From Pseudomonadota bacterium (GTDB taxonomy: Bacteria > Pseudomonadota > Alphaproteobacteria > Rhizobiales > Xanthobacteraceae): 6,178 nucleotides of DNA. Positions 1-5,660 of this stretch are shown one piece after another. The notes beneath the pieces were generated by a model that worked only from the letters and a program-made list of their open reading frames with translations, ran no database searches and was not told the DNA's origin. Position numbers and translations under genes: made by a program. The DNA lies in the NCBI GenBank assembly GCA_023431725.1, contig JAEYVN010000058.1, positions 1-6,178 on the forward strand, given 5' to 3'. Positions within the stretch are counted from its first letter, which is position 1, and each line of letters begins with the position of its first letter.

Positions 1-3
1 TTG

Positions 4-19
4 CTAATACTTTCGTAAC
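4..19 (+). promoter_or_regulatory. CtrA-like binding sequence (weak)
   Basis: The sequence reads CTAA, seven bases, then GTAAC. This matches 7 of the 9 fixed positions of the alphaproteobacterial CtrA consensus TTAA-N7-TTAAC. It ends 17 bases before the GTG start of the unknown protein, closer to the start than CtrA sites usually lie, so it may be coincidence. The window begins here, so the rest of the promoter cannot be seen. Confidence 0.2.
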
Positions 20-36
20 CATGAGAGGGGGCATTC

Positions 37-1158
37 GTGTCGACAGCCATCGGAACCAATCTCACATCCTTGTTCAGCTCGACGCGCCGGGGATACAGCG
101 TTCCGGAGGCACCGAGCCTCGTTCAGATCCTGGCCGAGGAGGCCAAGAAGAAATCCTCGTCGTCGCCCTCGACGATCATTAGCCTGTCGGACGAGGCGAA
201 GGCCTATCTCGCGCAGACATCGCAAGCGGCGAAAGCCGATGTAGTGCCGCTGGAAACACTCGCGACGACAGCGCGAAGCTGGTTCGATCAGCAGTATGAG
301 AAGCTCGGGATTTCCTCCGCCATTTTGGATGGCGAGGTCGCCGTCGATTTCTCCAGCCAGAGCCGTGCGACATTGTCGGCGGTGGTGTCCAACGCGCAAA
401 GGCTCTTTTCGAACGAGGAAATAAAAGCAGCAAAGCTGGCGCTGCAGGGGCGATTTGACGATGCCATGGCGCACAAGGTCGTCATCGCGCGCTACAGCCG
501 CGATTATGCAAGCCTCTACGACGCAGCGATTGCGTATATGGATGAAGCCGGTGCGGATGAACGCAGCACCGCCCTATGGCAAGCCCAGCGCAACGCGCTC
601 GTTGAGGGGGCTGCAGCGGCGCGCAAGAATGCCGGCATGGTACCCAACACGGGGAATAGCAACGATCCCATCCGCGCCTTGCTCGACAAGGATAGTGAAA
701 CGGGCGCGTCCGGTGCAACCATTGCGGCACGGGCGCGTGCCTTGCTTGACGATCAGATCAAAGCTGCGGCAGGCAAGGGCAGCGAACTTCTCTTTAACGC
801 GCACCGCAAGGTCGGGCAGCAAGTCGACTTTTCGGATTTCAGCAATCGCATGCTGGCGACGATGTCCCTCAACCAGGACGCCGCCTTTTCGATCGATGAG
901 GTGCGTGCCGCCAAGGCTGAATTGAACCAGCGCAACAGGATGAGTCTTCTGAGCGCAATCAATTCGGCCAATACCAGCGATCCCAGTGCGGGAAGTCTCG
1001 CCATGATCAAGCAATATGCGGCAATGAGCACGGAAGAGAAATCGGCGCTTGGTGTGACCGAGCAGCTCATGAATCGTCTGGTGAAAAGCTACAATAGCCT
1101 CCTCTCGGTGCAGAGCGGGTTCAATACCGCAAACACGGGGATCGGCGCTTATATGTGA
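37..1158 (+). CDS. Unknown 373-residue protein with an internal duplication
   Basis: I do not recognise this family and assign no function. The GTG start is chosen because a strong purine-rich ribosome binding site (GAGAGGGGG, 23-31) lies just upstream; the ATG at 21 is out of frame. No hydrophobic signal peptide or membrane segment is visible. The N-terminus is Ser/Thr-rich, with a run of Lys then Ser around residues 37-45, and the rest is Ala-rich and probably helical. Residues 103-139 and 263-299 align without gaps at an offset of exactly 160, with 15 identities in 37 (VDFS..S...L, then N, FS, E, AAK, L, R). Similarity continues upstream (AR...D.Q at 79-86 and 233-240) and downstream (N.LV at 186-189 and 346-349). 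The protein is therefore probably two related domains of about 115 residues after a variable N-terminus. Each copy holds a degenerate EF-hand-like stretch. The Ser/Thr-rich start without a Sec signal could suit cytoplasmic or non-classical export, but this is unproven. Confidence 0.85.
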   Translation: MSTAIGTNLTSLFSSTRRGYSVPEAPSLVQILAEEAKKKSSSSPSTIISLSDEAKAYLAQTSQAAKADVVPLETLATTARSWFDQQYEKLGISSAILDGEVAVDFSSQSRATLSAVVSNAQRLFSNEEIKAAKLALQGRFDDAMAHKVVIARYSRDYASLYDAAIAYMDEAGADERSTALWQAQRNALVEGAAAARKNAGMVPNTGNSNDPIRALLDKDSETGASGATIAARARALLDDQIKAAAGKGSELLFNAHRKVGQQVDFSDFSNRMLATMSLNQDAAFSIDEVRAAKAELNQRNRMSLLSAINSANTSDPSAGSLAMIKQYAAMSTEEKSALGVTEQLMNRLVKSYNSLLSVQSGFNTANTGIGAYM

Positions 1159-1214
1159 TGTCGGCCATTGGTCTGCCGATGGCGCGATCCGGCGCTCACC
1201 CGACCCGCATTTTG

Positions 1215-1263
1215 CTCGCTTTTCCTGCGAGAAGAAAATTGGTCAGTCCGGCTCTGCCGGACT
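1215..1263 (+). terminator. Tandem stem-loops, possible terminator of the unknown gene
   Basis: Two hairpins follow each other in the spacer. The first is CTCGC/GCGAG with a 7-base T-rich loop (1215-1231). The second is a perfect 8-bp stem AGTCCGGC/GCCGGACT with a TCT loop (1245-1263). The second is strong enough for an intrinsic terminator, but it is followed by ATATGTT rather than a clean T-run. Termination is likely rather than certain. The position between two unrelated genes fits a terminator for the upstream gene. Confidence 0.45.
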
Positions 1264-1306
1264 ATATGTTGAGGATTCCTGAAACATCACGGGATCTGTC
1301 ACGAGA

Positions 1307-2128
1307 ATGCCGGCAAAGAAGGCGGGTTCGGTCAAGAAGAAGCTGTCGCGCAAGGTCGCTGTCGCGGTGCCTGATAGCAGCCTCGAACGCATGATCGGGC
1401 TTCTCGATCTGTTCGATGGCGGCGCTTATTGCTGGACCGTCGAGCAGATGCACGAACGCTTCGGCTACACACGCTCGACCTTGTATCGCTATCTCAAGGT
1501 TCTGTCGGATGCGGAATTTCTGACGTCCTTGCCGGATACCGGCTATGTGCTTGGCCCTCGCATCGTCGAGCTGGACTATGAGATCCGGCGGCACGACCCC
1601 CTGATCGCCATCAGTGCGCCAGTGATGACGGAACTGGTGTCGGAAATTTCTGGTATTGCTTTGCTATGCCGGCGTTATCGCGACAAGGTCCTGTGCGTGC
1701 ACCAGGCGGCGAGTCCGGCGGTGGCGATCCAGAGTACCTATGAACGAGGGAGGCCGCTGCCGCTGTTCACAGGCGCGGCCTCGCGCATCGTCCTTGCGCA
1801 TATGCCGCCTCAGCACCTGCAGCGGTTATACGAAAAGCACGCGAAAGAGTTCGCGACGGCAAAACTGGGTACGACGCTGACGGAGGTGCGTGCGGCGCTG
1901 AAGGACATGCGGCAGCGCGGCTGGCACTCGACGGCCGGGCAGGTCACACCCGGCATCACCGGCGTTGCGGCGCCTATTTTCGATGGTGCCAAGAATATTC
2001 TCGGCAGCCTCAGCTTGAGCCTGCCGGACAGGACGATCGATTCAACGCGCCTTGCAATGATTTCCGACCGCGTGTCCTTTTGTGCGCGGATCATCTCGCA
2101 ATCGATGGTCGGCGGCCGCCCGCGCTGA
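1307..2128 (+). CDS. IclR-family transcriptional regulator
   Basis: This is a DNA-binding regulator of 273 residues, a normal length for IclR proteins. After a Lys/Arg-rich N-terminal tail (residues 1-20) comes a winged helix-turn-helix (about 25-90), with a recognition-helix region around YTRSTLYRYLKVL (54-66). The C-terminal ligand-binding domain (about 95-268) carries the family hallmarks RGRPLPLFTGAASRIVLA (147-164) and the G...TPGITGVAAPIFD segment (211-226), followed by the typical G.LSLSLP strand (233-240). Members of this family control catabolic or efflux genes next to them in response to small, often aromatic, ligands. The next gene on the same strand, an amidohydrolase, lies 111 bases downstream across a palindrome that could be this protein's operator. 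The ribosome binding site is weak (GGGATC at 1291-1296, or the closer ACGAG). Ligand and mode (activator or repressor) cannot be read from sequence. Confidence 0.93.
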   Translation: MPAKKAGSVKKKLSRKVAVAVPDSSLERMIGLLDLFDGGAYCWTVEQMHERFGYTRSTLYRYLKVLSDAEFLTSLPDTGYVLGPRIVELDYEIRRHDPLIAISAPVMTELVSEISGIALLCRRYRDKVLCVHQAASPAVAIQSTYERGRPLPLFTGAASRIVLAHMPPQHLQRLYEKHAKEFATAKLGTTLTEVRAALKDMRQRGWHSTAGQVTPGITGVAAPIFDGAKNILGSLSLSLPDRTIDSTRLAMISDRVSFCARIISQSMVGGRPR

Positions 2129-2142
2129 AAACCACCTTCGTT

Positions 2143-2169
2143 GACAAATCCCATATTATAGGATTTGTC
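2143..2169. promoter_or_regulatory. 27-bp palindrome, candidate operator/promoter
   Basis: The arms GACAAATCC and GGATTTGTC are perfect 9-bp complements. The centre (ATA, T, TAT) is also symmetric, so 12 of 13 base pairs match around the T at 2156; the only mismatch is 2152/2160. A perfect sigma-70 -35 hexamer TTGACA (2141-2146) overlaps the left arm, and TATTAT (2154-2159), close to a -10 hexamer, sits in the centre. The two hexamers are not at a usable spacing from each other, so the exact promoter is unclear. The AT-rich stem with almost no loop and no T-run argues against a terminator. Location between an IclR regulator and its likely target supports an operator role. Confidence 0.6.
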
Positions 2170-2192
2170 TTACCCTCAGAAATGCCCCGTCT

Positions 2193-2213
2193 CCAGCGCC
2201 TACCACGCGCTGG
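2193..2213 (+). other. GC-rich leader stem-loop before the amidohydrolase
   Basis: CCAGCGC (2193-2199) pairs perfectly with GCGCTGG (2207-2213) around a 7-base loop. It lies 26 bases before the ATG of the amidohydrolase, inside the probable untranslated leader. It is followed by CTTTCAGT, which is not a proper U-tract. It could be a weak attenuator, an mRNA-stabilising hairpin or chance. Confidence 0.35.
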
Positions 2214-2239
2214 CTTTCAGTAAACATTGTGGGAATCCC

Positions 2240-3262
2240 ATGCGCTATATCGATGCTTTCAACCACTTTTTTCCGCCGAAGCTCTGGGAGGCGATGATGA
2301 GCGCCGAAGGCGCCGTACGCGATATCGGCAAGCGGATGCGCGGGATTCCTGCGATCTACGATCTGGACGAGCGCCTGAAGCTTGTCGATCGTTTTCCCGA
2401 TTACACCCAGGTGATTTCGCTCGGCATGCCGCCGCTCGAATCCCTGGGGACGCCGGAACAGAGCTGCGAATTTGCCCGCCTTGGCAACGAAGGTCTGGCA
2501 GATCTGGTCAAGCAGCACCCGGATCAATTCGTCGGTTTCCTGGCATCGCTGCCGATGAATGCGCCGGAAGCCGCCGCCAAGGAAGCCGAGCGTGCCTTCC
2601 GCGATCTGAATGCCTGCGGCCTGCAGATCCACACCAACATCAACGGCAAGCCGCTCGATGCGCCGGAATTCTTCCCGATTTTTGCGATCGCGGAAAAGTA
2701 CGGCAAGCCGGTCATGCTGCATCCGTCCCGCGGTTCCGACATGCCGGACTACAAGACGGAATCAAAGTCGATTTATGAAATCTGGTGGACCTTCGGCTGG
2801 CCCTATGAAACCAGCGCGGCGATGGCGCGGCTGGTCTTCTCCGGCATGCTCGACAAGCTGCCGAACCTCAAGGTGCTGGCGCATCATCTCGGCGCGATGG
2901 TGCCGTTCTTTGAAGGTCGTGTCGGCCCCGGCTGGGATCAGTTGGGCAAGCGGACATCCGACGAGGATTACGGCCCGCTGCTCAAGAGCCTGAAGAAGCG
3001 TCCGTTCGATTACTTCAAGGAATTCTACGCCGACACCGCCGTGTTCGGTTCGCGCCCGGCGACGGTTTGCGGGCTTGAGTTCTATGACGACAATCGCGTG
3101 TTGTTCGCATCCGATTGCCCGTTCGATCCGGAGCGTGGCCCGGGCTATATCCGCGACACGATCAAGGTGCTGGAATCGATCGATATGCCGCTTGAAAAGC
3201 GCGAGAAGATCAGCTTCCGCAACGCCGAGAAGCTGTTCGGCCTGAAGCCGTCCGCAGCCTGA
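2240..3262 (+). CDS. Amidohydrolase family 2 protein (ACMSD-like metal-dependent hydrolase/decarboxylase)
   Basis: This is a 340-residue TIM-barrel metal enzyme of the COG2159 type, which includes ACMSD and hydroxybenzoate/resorcylate decarboxylases; such enzymes hydrolyse or decarboxylate ring-derived acids. The ATG is preferred over an in-frame TTG at 2165 because the protein then begins MRYIDAFNHFFP, as relatives do, GTGGGA lies just upstream (2229-2234), and the alternative would run translation through the palindrome arm and leader hairpin. Visible metal or active-site candidates are His9, His161 (MLHPSRG), His215/216 (AHHLGAMVPFFEG) and Asp292 (FASDCPFDPERG). The usual N-terminal HxH is F-N-H here, so the first His is Phe7, as in some family-2 branches. 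Length matches ACMSD (about 335). The substrate cannot be named. The upstream regulator and downstream monooxygenase remnant suggest aromatic catabolism, so the product probably acts in the cytoplasm on a ring acid. Confidence 0.88.
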   Translation: MRYIDAFNHFFPPKLWEAMMSAEGAVRDIGKRMRGIPAIYDLDERLKLVDRFPDYTQVISLGMPPLESLGTPEQSCEFARLGNEGLADLVKQHPDQFVGFLASLPMNAPEAAAKEAERAFRDLNACGLQIHTNINGKPLDAPEFFPIFAIAEKYGKPVMLHPSRGSDMPDYKTESKSIYEIWWTFGWPYETSAAMARLVFSGMLDKLPNLKVLAHHLGAMVPFFEGRVGPGWDQLGKRTSDEDYGPLLKSLKKRPFDYFKEFYADTAVFGSRPATVCGLEFYDDNRVLFASDCPFDPERGPGYIRDTIKVLESIDMPLEKREKISFRNAEKLFGLKPSAA

Positions 3263-3263
3263 T

Positions 3264-3371
3264 ATGACGACGACCGAGGTTCGATCGTTGGTGGCGGCCC
3301 AACCGGCTTGACACTGGCGATCGCCCTCCGGCGACGCGCATTCGCGGCACCTGATCGAACAGAAAGAATAG
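3264..3371 (+). pseudogene. Decayed N-terminus of an FAD-dependent aromatic monooxygenase
   Basis: An ATG (3264) one base after the amidohydrolase stop begins MTTTEVRS and then fails at a TGA (3309-3311). Shifting frame at about 3283 gives IVGGGPTGLTLAIALRRR (3284-3337), a textbook FAD-binding GxGxxG Rossmann motif of the PheA/TfdB-type flavin hydroxylases (FAD_binding_3). A second shift gives HLIEQKE (3348-3368), the acidic strand that follows in this family (usually LLIE.), and then a TAG (3369-3371). Three pieces in the right order but in three reading frames, with stops, mean a disrupted gene. The 1-base spacing suggests it was translationally coupled to the amidohydrolase as the third member of the operon. 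A GCCT tetranucleotide run (3371-3384) follows the last recognisable piece. Confidence 0.65.
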
Positions 3372-3416
3372 CCTGCCTGCCTGCAGGACCTGATCGGTGA
3401 GGGATGCACGTTCCTG

Positions 3417-3491
3417 AATGCGCGCAGTCGTTGCAGCATTGTCCGGTGCCTGCTGCCCGCGCCAGACAATGTGCAGATCGGACCGAATGCG
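3417..3491 (-). pseudogene. Possible C-terminal scrap of a flavin monooxygenase on the opposite strand
   Basis: Read on the minus strand, 3456-3491 encodes RIRSDLHIVWRG, followed by QQAPDNAA. This resembles the (L)VRPD.HVAWRG...P motif at the C-terminus of FAD-dependent aromatic hydroxylases. It lies just beyond the decayed N-terminal piece but in the opposite orientation, so it would require an inversion or a second, convergent gene. No start codon or full domain supports it. The match is short and made from memory of the motif, so it may be chance. A plus-strand reading of the overlapping bases (TFLNARS at 3408-3428) also vaguely resembles a middle segment of the same family. Confidence 0.3.
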
Positions 3492-3631
3492 GGCATTGAA
3501 AAATACGGCGAACACGGTCCGCGACGTGGCCGTTGCTGTCCGAATAATCGCTAAAATTGTTATTGTTCGACTAGGTTCTTATTTATTTAAGTAAATTACG
3601 CTGCTGTTCGCACAAACTCAGCGCACGGACG
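3492..3631 (+). promoter_or_regulatory. AT-rich spacer with promoter-like hexamers before the c-di-GMP gene
   Basis: After about 3550 the base composition turns sharply AT-rich for some 50 bases. TTGTTA (3557-3562) and TATTTA (3580-3585) are 17 bases apart and could be a weak sigma-70 promoter (4/6 and 3/6 matches). An imperfect 16-bp palindrome centred on TTAA (3581-3596, 14 of 16 positions symmetric) overlaps the -10 element. The next gene starts 36 bases later, so it is likely transcribed from here as its own unit. Confidence 0.35.
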
Positions 3632-5482
3632 ATGCTGCTTCGTCTCCAAAACATCATTCTGGAAATGGTCGCAAGAGGCGATCCACTTCAGGCCACGATC
3701 GATCGATTGTGCCGTGAAGTCGAATTGCTCGCGCCCGACATCGTCTGTTCGGTCTTGACCGTGGATCAGAACGGCCAACTTCATCCGCTGTCCAGCCCGA
3801 GTTTGCCGAAAAGCTATTCTTCCAAGCTCGACGGGATTTTAATCGGTCCGAATGTGGGGTCATGCGGAACGGCAGCATATCGTCGTGAGCCGGTCACCGT
3901 TGTCGATATCGCGACGGATCCGCTGTGGACCGATTTCAGGGATCTGGTGCTGCCATTGGGTCTTGTGGCCTGCTGGTCGACACCGATCTGCAGCGGTCAG
4001 CAACGCGTCCTTGGCACCTTCGCCTTCTACTACAGGGAAGAGCGCGGTCCGAGCCTCGTTGAACAGGACATCGTGGCGACATGCGTCCATCTGTGCACCA
4101 TTGCGCTCGACCGGCATGAGCGGGTGAGCGAACGCCATCGTCTTGCCTACACGGACGCGATGACGGGGCTGGGCAATCGCGCGAGTTTCAACGTGATGGT
4201 CTCGCAGCTTCCTGCTGACCGCTGTGAAGCCTGGGGCCTGCTTCTGATCGACATCGATAACCTGAAAATCGTCAACGACAGTTTTGGGCATGAAGCCGGT
4301 GACGATCTGATCCGCTGCGTTGCTGCGCGCATTGGCGCCGCGCTCCCGGCGGGACAGGCGTTTCGTCTGGGGGGCGACGAATTTGCTGTGGTCGTTCGGC
4401 CACAAGACGGCAGGGTCGATGTCAATCGCATCGCCACCGATATCCTGGATGCATTGAAGGAGCCTGCGGAATGCGGTGGCTACACCATCGTTCCAAAAGC
4501 GACGATCGGTGGTGCGGTCATTGGGCAAGGCGATTGCAGTGTCGAGGCCGTCCGCCAGAATGCGGATTTTGCCCTTTACCACGCCAAGGAAACGAACCGC
4601 GGCAAGTATGTTGGATACACGCAGCGTTTTCGAACGGCCATGATGCGCCGGGTTCGCGCGGTCCATGATGTCGGCGCAGCGCTCAGCGACAATCGGATCG
4701 AGGCGTTCTACCAGCCGCTCGTTAATCTCAAATCAGGCGAAATTGACGGTGTCGAGGCGCTCTGCCGGATGCGATCCGAAACGGGCGAGATCATTGCCGC
4801 GGCGGAGTTTCACGAGGCCACCTCCGACGTCAATGTTGCATCCGAATTGACTCGGCGCATGCTGTCTTTGGTGTCGCAGGATATGCGCCGCTGGCTCGAT
4901 CTGGGAATTCCGTTTCAGCGGGTCGGTATTAACGTTTCCTCGGCGGACTTTCACAGCGGGCGCCTTGATGAGCAACTGACTGCAGCGTTTCGAGACGCAG
5001 ACGTTCCGCTCAAACATCTGGTCCTCGAAGTGACCGAAACGGTTTATCTCGGGCAGCGCGACCATGTTGTCGCGCGCGAGATAAAGTCTCTGCGCTCGAA
5101 GGGGCTTCTCGTCGCGCTGGACGATTTCGGTACCGGCTATGCATCCCTCACGCATCTGCTGACCGTACCGGTGGATTATATCAAGATTGACAAGTCGTTC
5201 GTCGATCAGCTCGTTCCCGGACATGGCGGTGCGGCGATTATCGAGGGCCTGGTGTGCATCGCCCAGAATCTCGGAATAAAGATCGTGGCTGAAGGAATCG
5301 AGACGCGTGAGCAGCATGCCCTTTTGCGGGAACTCGGCTGCGATCTCGGGCAGGGCTATCTTTTTGCCAAGCCGATCGATCGCGTTGTGATGACCGATCT
5401 GTTCTTGCGTCAAACGCGCATGAAGAACGCGCAACGCCGGTATGCGGCGAGTCGTTTGCAGCCCTTCGCCGCGGCATCCTAG
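3632..5482 (+). CDS. GAF-GGDEF-EAL cyclic-di-GMP synthase/phosphodiesterase
   Basis: This is a 616-residue, apparently cytoplasmic, protein for turnover of cyclic di-GMP, the second messenger that sets motile versus sessile life. No membrane segment is visible. An N-terminal GAF sensor (about 5-160) carries the NVGSCGTAAYRREPV hallmark (74-88). The GGDEF domain (about 168-330) has DAMTGLGNR (175-183), DIDNLKIVND (207-216) and intact GGDEF (247-251), so diguanylate cyclase chemistry is possible. The inhibitory I-site RxxD just before it is absent. The EAL domain (about 345-592) keeps EAL (Glu375), Asn434, EVTE (466-469), DDFGTG (Asp497/498), Lys518, Glu554 and Gln574, the full metal and catalytic set, so phosphodiesterase activity is expected. 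Which activity dominates is not readable, and the GAF ligand is unknown. ATG 3632 is the first start codon after an in-frame TAG at 3572. It follows a weak CGGAC ribosome binding site and gives the full GAF domain. It stands alone between two spacers. Confidence 0.95.
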   Translation: MLLRLQNIILEMVARGDPLQATIDRLCREVELLAPDIVCSVLTVDQNGQLHPLSSPSLPKSYSSKLDGILIGPNVGSCGTAAYRREPVTVVDIATDPLWTDFRDLVLPLGLVACWSTPICSGQQRVLGTFAFYYREERGPSLVEQDIVATCVHLCTIALDRHERVSERHRLAYTDAMTGLGNRASFNVMVSQLPADRCEAWGLLLIDIDNLKIVNDSFGHEAGDDLIRCVAARIGAALPAGQAFRLGGDEFAVVVRPQDGRVDVNRIATDILDALKEPAECGGYTIVPKATIGGAVIGQGDCSVEAVRQNADFALYHAKETNRGKYVGYTQRFRTAMMRRVRAVHDVGAALSDNRIEAFYQPLVNLKSGEIDGVEALCRMRSETGEIIAAAEFHEATSDVNVASELTRRMLSLVSQDMRRWLDLGIPFQRVGINVSSADFHSGRLDEQLTAAFRDADVPLKHLVLEVTETVYLGQRDHVVAREIKSLRSKGLLVALDDFGTGYASLTHLLTVPVDYIKIDKSFVDQLVPGHGGAAIIEGLVCIAQNLGIKIVAEGIETREQHALLRELGCDLGQGYLFAKPIDRVVMTDLFLRQTRMKNAQRRYAASRLQPFAAAS

Positions 5483-5660
5483 TTCGGAGAGAGCGGCTGA
5501 ACGCTCAGTGTCAGAACTGACGGTCTGGATTGGGACCATGGGCGCGGTTGCAGCCCCGATTGGACATGAAGTGTGCCGGTGGACGGCAGCGGCGCTTCGC
5601 GTTAAGTCGATCCGGTCGCCCATGTCGCGGCTGCCAAAGTGATCGTCTCAGCAAGAAAAA
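5483..5660. other. Non-coding spacer between the c-di-GMP gene and dusA
   Basis: No gene is supported here. Just after the stop are two short inverted repeats, GAGCG/CGCTC with a 6-base loop (5491-5506) and GTCAG/CTGAC around AA (5510-5521). Neither has a T-run, so a terminator is only a weak possibility. The rest shows no clear promoter; an A-rich stretch (5653-5660) directly precedes the dusA start. Confidence 0.4.

Noticed and set aside
2165..2239. In-frame TTG extension of the amidohydrolase by 25 residues
   Set aside because: It would start inside the right arm of the palindrome, has no well-spaced ribosome binding site, and adds residues unlike the family, whose members begin at the MRYID-type sequence.
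3371..3384. GCCT tetranucleotide run as a phase-variation tract
   Set aside because: Only about 3.5 copies are present and it lies in an already broken gene, so a functional switch is unlikely.
2762..3496. Minus-strand open frame of 244 codons opposite the amidohydrolase end and the spacer
   Set aside because: Most of it mirrors the amidohydrolase coding sequence and shows no domain. The monooxygenase-like minus-strand motif at 3456-3491 is in another frame.
3860..4666. Long minus-strand open frame of 268 codons opposite the GGDEF domain
   Set aside because: It is antisense to a gene with complete GAF, GGDEF and EAL motifs, and its translation shows no recognisable domain. Such shadows are common in GC-rich genomes.
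5510..5521. GTCAG-AA-CTGAC inverted repeat as a terminator
   Set aside because: A 2-base loop cannot form a normal hairpin and no T-run follows.
4733..5623. Long minus-strand open frame of 296 codons opposite the EAL domain
   Set aside because: It is antisense to a conserved catalytic domain and has no recognisable motif or ribosome binding site.
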